Source: a virus | Virus record (IMG/VR): IMGVR_UViG_3300013104_000085 | Coordinates: 1 to 20,482 of that record | Length of the DNA stretch: 20,482 nt | Reading direction: 5' to 3' (one strand) | Shown: piece after piece, positions 7,062 to 12,185 of the stretch | Numbering within the stretch: the stretch's first letter is position 1 | Layout: each line of letters opens with the position of its first letter | Position numbers and translations under genes: made by a program | The notes under the pieces: generated by a model | Database searches by the model: none | What the model was told of the DNA's origin: nothing | What the model saw: the letters and a program-made list of their open reading frames with translations, nothing else

Positions 7062-7619
7062 ATGAATGCAAAACCTAAAATTGAAAACACTTATCAGCAA
7101 ATGGTTGTTCCATTTCAGGACGCCAAGCTATCAATTATTGAATACAACAATCAACCCTATGTGCCAATGAAGCCAATTGTAGAAGGCATGGGGTTGGATT
7201 GGAAAAGCCAGTATCGAAAGATCACTAATAAATTTAAAACCTGCATGGTCAAAATGACCATTCAGCTTTTTGGTGACAGCCAAACTCGTGAAGTGGTAAT
7301 GCTGCCTTTACGAAAGTTACCAGCTTGGCTTTATTCCGTTGAACCAAACAAGGTAAAGCCTGAACTAAAAGACACAGTTATTAAATATCAAGAACAGTGT
7401 GATGATGTCCTTTGGAATCATTGGTCTGGGAAGTTGAGTGCTAGGCAGAAAGCCTTCGATGAACTTAATCAAATCGATATGGCTGACAAAGTTTCTAAAG
7501 AAAAAGCGACATATTTTAGTTTAGGCATGCACCAACGTAAGCGAGAAAAGAAAGTAAATGAGCAGAAGCGCCTTAATTGGCTAAATCAGAATCTCGGTGT
7601 GCTAGAGCTTGGAGTCTGA
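7062..7619 (+). CDS. Antirepressor-like protein with P22_AR_N N-terminal domain
   Basis: A 185-aa protein starting MNAKPKIENTYQQMVVPFQD. Residues about 15-120 match the phage antirepressor N-terminal domain: LSIIEYNNQPYVPMKPIVEG, MGLDWKSQYRKI, MLPLRKLPAWLYSVEPNKVK and YQEQCDDVLWNHW, in family order. Proteins with this domain bind DNA or phage repressors and can trigger or tune lytic growth. The C-terminal 60 residues are basic and helical with no known partner domain. Start 7062 is preferred over an in-frame ATG at 7041 because GGAG (7051-7054) lies seven bases upstream. The gene is outside the usual immunity region, between the tail terminator and tail tube genes. It has no stop-codon gap to the next gene (two bases). 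Confidence 0.85.
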   Translation: MNAKPKIENTYQQMVVPFQDAKLSIIEYNNQPYVPMKPIVEGMGLDWKSQYRKITNKFKTCMVKMTIQLFGDSQTREVVMLPLRKLPAWLYSVEPNKVKPELKDTVIKYQEQCDDVLWNHWSGKLSARQKAFDELNQIDMADKVSKEKATYFSLGMHQRKREKKVNEQKRLNWLNQNLGVLELGV

Positions 7620-7621
7620 TC

Positions 7622-7984
7622 ATGGATCTTTTGAATTTTGATGCTTACCTTATCTTTGCCTGTCGCTTAGCCAATGATTCTGATGAAGAAGTGGATTTTA
7701 TCTGCGATGAAGTTAAGTTTGTTGTTCAGGCTGCTTCTAAAGCAAATATGCAAACCTTTGAAGATAAGTATGAGCAAATTAAGCAAGCATTCCCTCACTG
7801 CAAAATCATCATGACTCATAGACCGCTATTCAACTTAATAGAAACCCTTGACCAATATGAACGCTTGCAAGCCGCAATGATTGCTGATGGCGATCTGCTT
7901 GATGGTGGTCCAACTGGACGCATCGCAGATGCTTTCCGATGGGAGCCAAAGCATGACGGAGCAAGGCAACGCGGACATTGTTAA
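7622..7984 (+). CDS. Hypothetical protein (120 aa) in accessory block A
   Basis: A 120-aa protein starting MDLLNFDAYLIFACRLANDS, two bases after the antirepressor-like gene, with GGAG at 7611-7614 seven bases before the ATG. An in-frame upstream start at 7577 would overlap the neighbour and lacks a ribosome site. It has an acidic N-terminal half (DSDEEVDFICDEVKFVV), a central alternating segment (CKIIMTHRPLFNLIETLDQY) and a conserved-looking C-terminal GGPTGRIADAFRWEP. I do not recognise a family and see no membrane segment or signal peptide. Operon position suggests a joint role with the upstream regulator, but this is only inference. Confidence 0.7.
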   Translation: MDLLNFDAYLIFACRLANDSDEEVDFICDEVKFVVQAASKANMQTFEDKYEQIKQAFPHCKIIMTHRPLFNLIETLDQYERLQAAMIADGDLLDGGPTGRIADAFRWEPKHDGARQRGHC

Positions 7985-8001
7985 TTATTTAAATATCCAA
8001 C

Positions 8002-8023
8002 GCCCTCAATTCGAGGGCTTTTT
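8002..8023 (+). terminator. Rho-independent terminator before tail tube gene
   Basis: Stem GCCCTC (8002-8007), loop AATTC, GAGGGC (8013-8018), then T5 (8019-8023). It ends accessory block A 28 bases before the tail tube start. Confidence 0.87.
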
Positions 8024-8050
8024 AATGCCCGAAAATTAAGGAGAACTTAG

Positions 8051-8971
8051 ATGAGTTCTGGTGCACGTCAGCTAACACAAATAGCAAAAGAAACCACAAT
8101 TGGTGTAACTCCAAGCCCATTTGACCGTCAAACATTCGAATTCACTGAAAATGCATTAGATGCGACTGTGACAAAAGAGTCATCTAATTCAATTGCTGAT
8201 TCACGCATTGCACGATCTTCAATGATCACAGGTGCAGAATATGCAGGTGATCTAACATGTGAAGCCAAATACAGCCCTTTGATTCAAGATTTAATGGCCG
8301 CTGCTGCTTTTAACAACTGGGCAACTGATGTATTAACTTTTGGCGGCAATGTTCGCCAGACCTTCAGTGTGTTGCGTGGCTTTACTGATGTGAATGACTA
8401 CCACATCTTTAAAGGTGCTCACGTAAATACCTTTGGAATTGACATTCCAGAACAGGGCCTTATCACCATGACATTCGGCCTTATGGCATTAGGTCGACTT
8501 GGTGCAACTACACCGCCTCTAGGAACAGTCACTCCAGCAGATGACAATCCTAAGATGTCGAACATTTCGGTTGGCGACATTCTAATTGATGGTGTTTCTC
8601 AAGCAGGCATTTCTTGCATTACTGCGTTCTCCTTCAACTGGGATAATTCAATGCAAGTTCAGCGCTGTTTAGGCAGTGGCATTGATCCTAAAAAGATCTT
8701 AGAAATGATTGCGGCTGGCACAGGTTCCTTTACAGCAGCTTGGTCTCAAAACACGTCTGAAATGTATGCAAAGCAATTCACTAATGCAAACATTTCATTG
8801 CGAGTTCCTATCACAGATAGTGAAGGTAATGAATATGAGCTATTCATTCCTAAAGTCGAAATTACTGCAAGCCTTCCATCTGGCGGTACAGGCGACATTT
8901 TAAATACTTCATTTGACTACACTGTTGTTGATGAAGCGCCAACAATCACACGTACACCAGCAACGCCTTAA
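8051..8971 (+). CDS. Phage tail tube (major tail) protein
   Basis: A 306-aa protein starting MSSGARQLTQIAKETTIGVT, with TAAGGAGAAC before ATG 8051. The N-terminal 'QLTQIAKETTIGVTPSP' and the later AGDLTCEAKYSPLIQDLMAA pattern are typical of siphovirus tail tube proteins (Phage_tube_2-type), which stack as hexamers to form the tail tube. The protein is beta-rich and ends in a threonine/proline-rich tail (TVVDEAPTITRTPATP). The length is within the family's usual range with no extra Ig-like domain evident. It directly precedes the frameshifted tail assembly chaperone pair, the order seen in lambda (V then G/GT). Confidence 0.88.
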   Translation: MSSGARQLTQIAKETTIGVTPSPFDRQTFEFTENALDATVTKESSNSIADSRIARSSMITGAEYAGDLTCEAKYSPLIQDLMAAAAFNNWATDVLTFGGNVRQTFSVLRGFTDVNDYHIFKGAHVNTFGIDIPEQGLITMTFGLMALGRLGATTPPLGTVTPADDNPKMSNISVGDILIDGVSQAGISCITAFSFNWDNSMQVQRCLGSGIDPKKILEMIAAGTGSFTAAWSQNTSEMYAKQFTNANISLRVPITDSEGNEYELFIPKVEITASLPSGGTGDILNTSFDYTVVDEAPTITRTPATP

Positions 8972-8985
8972 TAGAGAGAAAATAA

Positions 8986-9471
8986 ATGGCTTTTGATATT
9001 GTTGAAAAGAACAAAAACATCACTTTCCCTTTTGAATGGGTTGATTTTCCTAGTGGTGGAAAATTTAAAGTAAATGGGATTATGCAACCCGAGTTCCAAC
9101 GAGCATTAGAAATTTTTAATCAAGAAACAGCAGCGGAAGCGGCTGATCTTAATTTAATCTCGAATGATCGAATCGAAAACCGCAACGACAAATTTGCATA
9201 TGCAGTTGGTGTCTTTCTGGTGAATGACTGGAAGGGTATAGAGTTAAGTGATGGCACCTTATTAGAGTACACGCGTGAGAATGTTGAAAAGATCTTCTGC
9301 AAGTCTGCTCAAAAGACGCAATTAATTGACTTTGTGATTCAGGAAGCTACACGTATTCAAACTGAGTCATTAAAGGCTGCTAATGCTTTACTGGGAAAGT
9401 CTCAAACCTCTACGAGTGGTGCAAGTTCGGTTCAGAAGAAGAAGCGAACGACTACAGCAAAAAGCAAGTAG
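8986..9471 (+). CDS. Tail assembly chaperone, gpG-like (unshifted product)
   Basis: A 161-aa protein starting MAFDIVEKNKNITFPFEWVD, 14 bases after the tail tube gene. It corresponds to lambda gpG: it coats the tape measure protein during tail assembly and is absent from the finished tail. Residues 1-138 look folded; the last 23 residues after the shift site (SQTSTSGASS... and KKKRTTTAKSK) are low-complexity and basic, as expected for the part made only without a shift. A slippery heptamer G GGA AAG occurs in frame at 9393-9399 (codons for L-G-K, residues 136-138). Ribosomes that slip by -1 make the longer gpGT-like fusion listed next. Confidence 0.88.
   Translation: MAFDIVEKNKNITFPFEWVDFPSGGKFKVNGIMQPEFQRALEIFNQETAAEAADLNLISNDRIENRNDKFAYAVGVFLVNDWKGIELSDGTLLEYTRENVEKIFCKSAQKTQLIDFVIQEATRIQTESLKAANALLGKSQTSTSGASSVQKKKRTTTAKSK
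9393..9399 (+). promoter_or_regulatory. Programmed -1 ribosomal frameshift site (GGGAAAG)
   Basis: GGGAAAG sits in the X-XXY-YYZ phase of the G-like gene (last base of CTG, then GGA, AAG). It is identical to the slippery sequence known in lambda G-T. A -1 slip here joins the G-like frame to the open T frame, which begins at 9384 in the overlap. Confidence 0.9.
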
Positions 9472-9743
9472 CCATTGCTAAGGCTTTAAATAAAGAAGCT
9501 ACGAATATTTTGCAAAAGCCAAACTATTCGTATGTAGCAAACGCCATCCTTTCAGCCTACAACACCATTGCTCGTTCTAGACGATACGAGCAGGGTGTTC
9601 CATTGGCTATCGATATAGCTGCGATCAATTCTTACGTTGAGCAGTACGATTTACCGGTTGAACGATTCATCTTCAATGACTGTATATTTACGCTGGATAA
9701 CTTGTTCTTGGATGAAGCGCATAAGAAGACGAGTAAGAAGTAA
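9399..9743 (+). CDS. T domain of gpGT-like tail assembly chaperone, made by -1 frameshift
   Basis: The reading frame -1 to the G-like gene is open from 9384 to the stop at 9741-9743 and has no ATG in a sensible place; the first usable codon would be TTG at 9510, without a ribosome site. After slippage at 9393-9399 the sequence continues VSNLYEWCKFGSEEEANDYS, a well-formed domain start rather than noise, and extends 114 residues through NYSYVANAILSAYNTIARSR to KKTSKK. The full fusion (8986-9399 joined to 9399-9743) is about 252 aa. In lambda the T part recruits the tail tube protein to the tape-measure complex, and the G:GT ratio set by shifting matters for tail assembly. Confidence 0.88.
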   Translation, partial: VSNLYEWCKFGSEEEANDYSKKQVAIAKALNKEATNILQKPNYSYVANAILSAYNTIARSRRYEQGVPLAIDIAAINSYVEQYDLPVERFIFNDCIFTLDNLFLDEAHKKTSKK

Positions 9744-9812
9744 AACAATCTTGCAATACCCTAATTAAAACGGTAAATTTAAGACTCATAATCTGCTCAC
9801 TCTTTGAGTAAG

Positions 9813-9837
9813 GCCATCGTCGAAAGTCGGGCTTTTT
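9813..9837 (+). terminator. Probable terminator after tail assembly chaperones
   Basis: GCC(AT)CG (9813-9819) can pair with CGGGC (9828-9832), leaving a two-base bulge and loop TCGAAAGT, followed by T5 (9833-9837). The stem is imperfect, but the T-tract and position match the other terminators here. About 30 bases upstream, TTGCAA (9751-9756), 17 bases, TAAATT (9774-9779) is a weak promoter-like match. Confidence 0.55.
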
Positions 9838-9872
9838 ATTGTTGGTTGGTAATCCACTTAACAAAGGAAAGC

Positions 9873-10016
9873 ATGATGAATAACCTTACTCGTGCAGAAC
9901 CTAATTTCATCATGCGTGAAAAAAAGGAACTGCAAAAGAGGCTCTTAGATAAGAACAGCCAGCTATTAGAATTGATGCAAAGAGTTGAAAAATACTTGAT
10001 GAGGATAGAAAAATAG
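9873..10016 (+). CDS. Small basic coiled-coil protein (47 aa), unknown
   Basis: Forty-seven residues (MMNNLTRAEPNFIMREKKEL and a helical remainder QKRLLDKNSQLLELMQRVEK ending in RIEK). Two adjacent ATGs occur at 9873 and 9876; AGGA at 9865-9868 is four and seven bases away, so 9876 may be the actual start. A longer in-frame reading from a TTG at 9804 would run through the terminator hairpin and is not favoured. The C-terminal 30 residues have a leucine/methionine heptad pattern consistent with a short coiled coil. It faces the Arc-like gene across a bidirectional terminator. No family recognised. Confidence 0.6.
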   Translation: MMNNLTRAEPNFIMREKKELQKRLLDKNSQLLELMQRVEKYLMRIEK

Positions 10017-10033
10017 TTAGTTGTTTTTTCTAC

Positions 10034-10060
10034 AAAAAAGCCCGCCTAATCAGCGGGTTT
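10034..10060. terminator. Bidirectional terminator between convergent genes
   Basis: CCCGC (10041-10045), loop, GCGGG (10053-10057), flanked by A6 on the left (10034-10039) and a T-rich run on the right. The left A-run gives a full T6 tract for the minus-strand Arc-like gene, whose stop codon lies within the hairpin; the right side serves the plus-strand small gene. Confidence 0.8.
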
Positions 10061-10306
10061 ATTTGTTTCTAGTTCTTCAATTCTTGCCATAAGTTGATCA
10101 ATTAATTTCATTGATCGATTAATATTTTGTGTTGTCAGATTAAGTAGTTCAGAAAGCTCTGGTGATAGCCCCTTTTCTTCGCTAAAGCTCTCCTCAAGTC
10201 TGTATTGAGCTTCGGCATTAATTGATCGGCCACTCTCAGTTGCGGCTTGCTTAATCTTTTCCTTCAATTCCTCTGGAATACGTAGATTAAATTGAATATC
10301 AGCCAT
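10046..10306 (-). CDS. Arc-family ribbon-helix-helix repressor
   Basis: An 86-aa minus-strand protein starting MADIQFNLRIPEELKEKIKQ. It has the Arc pattern: an N-terminal beta strand (IQFNLRIP) whose Q/N/R side chains contact bases in family members, helix A (EELKEKIKQAATES), the GRSIN turn and helix B (AEAQYRLEESF). Residues 45-86 form an added coiled-coil-like tail (SELLNLTTQNINRSMKLIDQ) that could drive oligomers. It is the only minus-strand gene here and is divergent from a second ribbon-helix-helix gene at 10429. The shared 122-base gap holds palindromic operators and overlapping promoters, one of them over its own -10, so autoregulation is likely. Confidence 0.9.
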   Translation of the reverse strand: MADIQFNLRIPEELKEKIKQAATESGRSINAEAQYRLEESFSEEKGLSPELSELLNLTTQNINRSMKLIDQLMARIEELETNKPAD

Positions 10307-10336
10307 TTTTAAACAACTACATTGAAAGTTGTTAGC

Positions 10337-10365
10337 ATTATGCTATCAAAAACTCTTGACATCAA
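10337..10365 (-). promoter_or_regulatory. Minus-strand promoter of the Arc-like gene
   Basis: Read on the minus strand: TTGATG (10365-10360), 17-base spacer, CATAAT (10342-10337). Four of six and five of six consensus matches. The -10 lies inside the palindrome TAGCAT-T-ATGCTA (10333-10345). The start codon (10306) is about 30 bases further on. Confidence 0.7.
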
Positions 10366-10385
10366 TGTTAGCATACCGCTAACAT
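10356..10385 (+). promoter_or_regulatory. Plus-strand promoter of the small RHH gene and downstream operon
   Basis: A perfect -35, TTGACA (10356-10361), an 18-base spacer and TAACAT (10380-10385) as -10. The -35 overlaps the -35 of the opposing promoter, and the -10 lies in the right arm of the palindrome at 10365-10385, so the same repressor could block both. Confidence 0.7.
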
Positions 10386-10428
10386 AGCAAAACGCTAACA
10401 AATAGCGTTCAACCTAAAGGAGTAAGAG

Positions 10429-10584
10429 ATGAGTGCTGTTCAGATGAACACGCGAATGCCTGAAGAGCTTAAAGAGTTTTTATTAGAACAGGCAAAAAAA
10501 GAAGGGCGCTCTTTGAATAACTACTTAGTTAGACATTTTGAAGAGTTAAAAAAGAAGTTAACACAAGAGAGTGCGAAAGCATGA
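10429..10584 (+). CDS. Second ribbon-helix-helix DNA-binding protein (51 aa, Mnt/Arc-like)
   Basis: A 51-residue protein starting MSAVQMNTRMPEELKEFLLE and ending SAKA. It has the minimal RHH layout: strand VQMNTRMP, helix A EELKEFLLEQAKKE, turn GRSLN, helix B NYLVRHFEELKKK. It is related in plan to the Arc-like protein on the opposite strand (shared PEELKE and GRS-x-N) but differs in the strand residues that read DNA, so the pair may recognise different or overlapping sites. AAAGGAGTAAGAG precedes ATG 10429. It is the first gene of the plus-strand operon that leads to the ORF6N regulator. By analogy with P22 Arc and Mnt, it may set the level of the antirepressor-like gene. Confidence 0.82.
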   Translation: MSAVQMNTRMPEELKEFLLEQAKKEGRSLNNYLVRHFEELKKKLTQESAKA

Positions 10585-10602
10585 AATTTAACAGGCACAA
10601 AA

Positions 10603-10636
10603 AAACCTTGCCTTCCGCCAAGAATAAACAAGGTTT
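10603..10636 (+). repeat. Inverted repeat upstream of the 128-aa gene
   Basis: AAACCTTG (10603-10610) and CAAGGTTT (10629-10636), eight perfect pairs with an 18-base loop. CTTG (10607-10610) could instead pair with CAAG at 10619-10622, so two exclusive folds exist. It ends about 12 bases before the ribosome site AGAGGA and has no T-tract, so it is more like a leader control element than a terminator. Confidence 0.4.
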
Positions 10637-10662
10637 AGTTGTGTCACAGAGGACTAATAACT

Positions 10663-11049
10663 ATGGGTACTATACCATTCCAATTTAAAAGTGACAAGGT
10701 TCCAGACCTTCTAGACCTAATCACTCAAACACCAGATGCTTTATTTGAAAAAGTGGCTTGTAAACGAATTGCAGCCACAAATGAAGAAGAAAGCTTTCTT
10801 GAAAATGTAAGCAAAGCTGCTGAGAACGCTAACACACCTGTATTAATGGGAATTAGCGCAATCGGGGAATTACTTGCTCATGTAACAGATGAAGTTCGAA
10901 TAGAAGCCATTAATGATATTGGTTGGCTAATCCATTCACTAGGTATGCAAGCTAACGCAGTTTGCAAACTTAAAGAAGATGCAGAAGTTCTACTTGCTGA
11001 GAGTAGAAAAATCAAAATTGCTTCGGTTAATGGAGGGCTAATGTCATGA
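10663..11049 (+). CDS. Hypothetical protein (128 aa) upstream of antirepressor-like gene
   Basis: A 128-aa protein starting MGTIPFQFKSDKVPDLLDLI. Start 10663 is preferred because AGAGGA (10648-10653) lies nine bases upstream; an in-frame TTG at 10639 would fall upstream of that site. It is predicted mostly helical, with segments DLLDLITQTPDALFEKVACK, SFLENVSKAAENANTPVLMG and IEAINDIGWLIHSLGMQANA. The stop codon overlaps the ORF6N gene start (ATGA at 11046), so the two are coupled and possibly partners. No family recognised; no DNA-binding motif evident. Confidence 0.75.
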   Translation: MGTIPFQFKSDKVPDLLDLITQTPDALFEKVACKRIAATNEEESFLENVSKAAENANTPVLMGISAIGELLAHVTDEVRIEAINDIGWLIHSLGMQANAVCKLKEDAEVLLAESRKIKIASVNGGLMS

Positions 11050-11855
11050 ATGCAGCAGTTAACCAGTTAGTAGAAGTGGCAAATAAGCAAACAGCAATTA
11101 TTGAATATAATTCAATGCCAGTCATTACAACCGAGCAACTTGCGGATCTTTATTTCACAGAGATTATTAATATTCAGAAAAACTTTTCTAGAAATTCTGG
11201 ACGCTTTATTGAAGGTAAGCACTATTACAAGGTTGAAGGTGAAGAACTTCGAGAACTTAAAAGTACACTGACTGACTTTCAGGTAGTCAGTCCAAATGCT
11301 AGATCTTTAATGCTTTGGACGGAAAAGGGTGCAGCTCGCCATGCAAAGATTCTTGACACCGAGCAAGCATGGGAAGTTTTCGAGCAGTTGGAAGATTGTT
11401 ACTTCAATAAGAAGGAAGCATCTAAAAGTAGTTCGGCTAATGATTTAATCGCTTTGCCTAACTTCTTTGATCCTGCCGAAGCCGCTCGAGCATGGGCTGA
11501 TCAATATGAAGCAAAACAAATTGCCTGCAAAGAACGTGACCACGCAATAGAAACCAAAGCCCATATCAGCGACAAGAAAACAGCTACGGCTATGGCAACT
11601 GCTTCAGTTAAGAGTCGTCAGGCTGAGAAGTTGAAAGAGCAGATTGGCGAATCTAAGAACTATGCTTCGGTCAAAGCGGTTGAAAAGGTCGCAGGTGGCA
11701 AATACAACTGGCGCGAGCTTAAGAAATGGTGCCTAGCTCATGGCAAGAAGATTAAAGACATTGCCGATGCTAATTATGGATCTGTGAAGATTTACCATAA
11801 GGATGCATGGAAAGCCGTTTATGGAATTAATCTGACCGATTACTTTGCTGCCTAA
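11046..11855 (+). CDS. ORF6N-domain antirepressor-like regulatory protein
   Basis: A 269-aa protein starting MNAAVNQLVEVANKQTAIIE. Residues about 15-118 match the ORF6N/KilA-N-type phage regulator domain: IIEYNSMPVITTEQLADLY, IQKNFSRNSGRFIEGKHYYK, RSLMLWTEKGAARHAKILDT and AWEVFEQLEDCYF, in family order. After a basic linker (about 150-205) the C-terminal part (YASVKAVEKVAGGKYNWREL, then KKWCLAHGKKIKDIADANYG) looks like a small DNA- or protein-binding domain found on antirepressors. Such proteins relieve lysogenic repression or regulate late events. The start overlaps the preceding stop. Its position beside two RHH repressors repeats the P22 immI arrangement of arc/mnt/ant, though here it is within the tail gene cluster. 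Confidence 0.82.
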   Translation: MNAAVNQLVEVANKQTAIIEYNSMPVITTEQLADLYFTEIINIQKNFSRNSGRFIEGKHYYKVEGEELRELKSTLTDFQVVSPNARSLMLWTEKGAARHAKILDTEQAWEVFEQLEDCYFNKKEASKSSSANDLIALPNFFDPAEAARAWADQYEAKQIACKERDHAIETKAHISDKKTATAMATASVKSRQAEKLKEQIGESKNYASVKAVEKVAGGKYNWRELKKWCLAHGKKIKDIADANYGSVKIYHKDAWKAVYGINLTDYFAA

Positions 11856-11867
11856 ACTTTTAAAACC

Positions 11868-11901
11868 TATGTTATAAATACCCTCATATTTGAGGGTATT
11901 T
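11868..11901 (+). promoter_or_regulatory. Promoter-in-hairpin leader of the first lipoprotein gene
   Basis: Extended -10 TG-T-TATAAA (11870-11878) overlaps the left arm of an 11-pair perfect hairpin: AAATACCCTCA (11876-11886), TATT loop, TGAGGGTATTT (11891-11901). The right arm holds the GAGGG ribosome site; ATG follows at 11904. A transcript starting near 11885 lacks most of the left arm. The T5 after the stem could also make it a terminator. Confidence 0.55.
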
Positions 11902-11903
11902 TT

Positions 11904-12128
11904 ATGAAAAAGATTATTTTGTTGGGTCTAATGTTTGGACTCGTGGGTTGTGGCGAGTCTAAAAATAGCACAGGTAGTAATGACAATATTAGGGAGTGTG
12001 TGCAAAAAGGTGTTGCATACTATAAAGAAATAGGTTCATACCCAATGCTTAAATCAGAGAATATCTCCGCGGAAGATAAGGCTTTGCAAAAGTGTGAGAA
12101 CAGTTCAGTTGCGTTTGATTCGCTGTAG
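11904..12128 (+). CDS. Small lipoprotein (74 aa), probable lysogenic-conversion gene
   Basis: A 74-residue protein starting MKKIILLGLMFGLVGCGESK: a type II signal peptide with lipobox LVGC and lipidated Cys16. Position +2 is Gly, so outer-membrane sorting is expected rather than inner-membrane retention. The mature part is only 59 residues, with a Ser/Asn-rich linker and two further cysteines (Cys32, Cys64) that could form a disulphide in the periplasm. GAGGG at 11892-11896 lies seven bases before the ATG but is within a perfect hairpin. A lipoprotein has no role in virion structure; known prophage lipoproteins act on the cell envelope, for example in excluding other phages or in serum resistance. 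Which applies here is unknown. Confidence 0.78.
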   Translation: MKKIILLGLMFGLVGCGESKNSTGSNDNIRECVQKGVAYYKEIGSYPMLKSENISAEDKALQKCENSSVAFDSL

Positions 12129-12150
12129 TGATTAATTTTATTCAAAATTT

Positions 12151-12185
12151 TATGTTATAAATACCTTAAAAATAGGGGTATTTAT
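12151..12185 (+). promoter_or_regulatory. Promoter-in-hairpin leader of the DUF4236 gene
   Basis: The 15-base sequence TATGTTATAAATACC (12151-12165) repeats exactly that at 11868-11882. It gives TG-T-TATAAA (12153-12161) and the left arm ATAAATACC (12157-12165), which pairs perfectly with GGTATTTAT (12177-12185). The arm reaches the base before ATG 12186 and covers part of the AGGGG ribosome site (12174-12178). Confidence 0.55.

Larger units (their letters stand above)
10333..10409. promoter_or_regulatory. Array of three palindromic operators (GTTAGC/GCTAAC family)
   Basis: Three inverted repeats between the divergent RHH genes: TAGCAT-T-ATGCTA (10333-10345); ATGTTAGC-ATACC-GCTAACAT (10365-10385), perfect 8-base arms; AACGCTA-ACAAA-TAGCGTT (10391-10409). 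The hexamer GTTAGC or its complement occurs four times in 70 bases. Centres are 10339, 10375 and 10400, i.e. 36 and 25 bases apart. Short symmetrical sites of this kind are what Arc/Mnt-type dimers or tetramers bind. Confidence 0.75.

Noticed and set aside
9459-9463. A5 run near the end of the gpG-like gene as an alternative slippery site
   Set aside because: In the zero frame it reads GCA-AAA-AGC, which does not allow good re-pairing of both codons after a -1 slip, and the lambda-identical GGGAAAG lies upstream in phase.
9804-9872. N-terminal extension of the 47-aa protein from a TTG at 9804
   Set aside because: The extension would be translated through the terminator hairpin and T-tract, has no ribosome site, and AGGA lies just before the ATGs at 9873/9876.
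10325-10410. Repeated GTTAGC/GCTAAC motifs as a CRISPR-like or other repeat array
   Set aside because: Repeats are short, inverted and unevenly spaced around two promoters; this is the form of an operator region.
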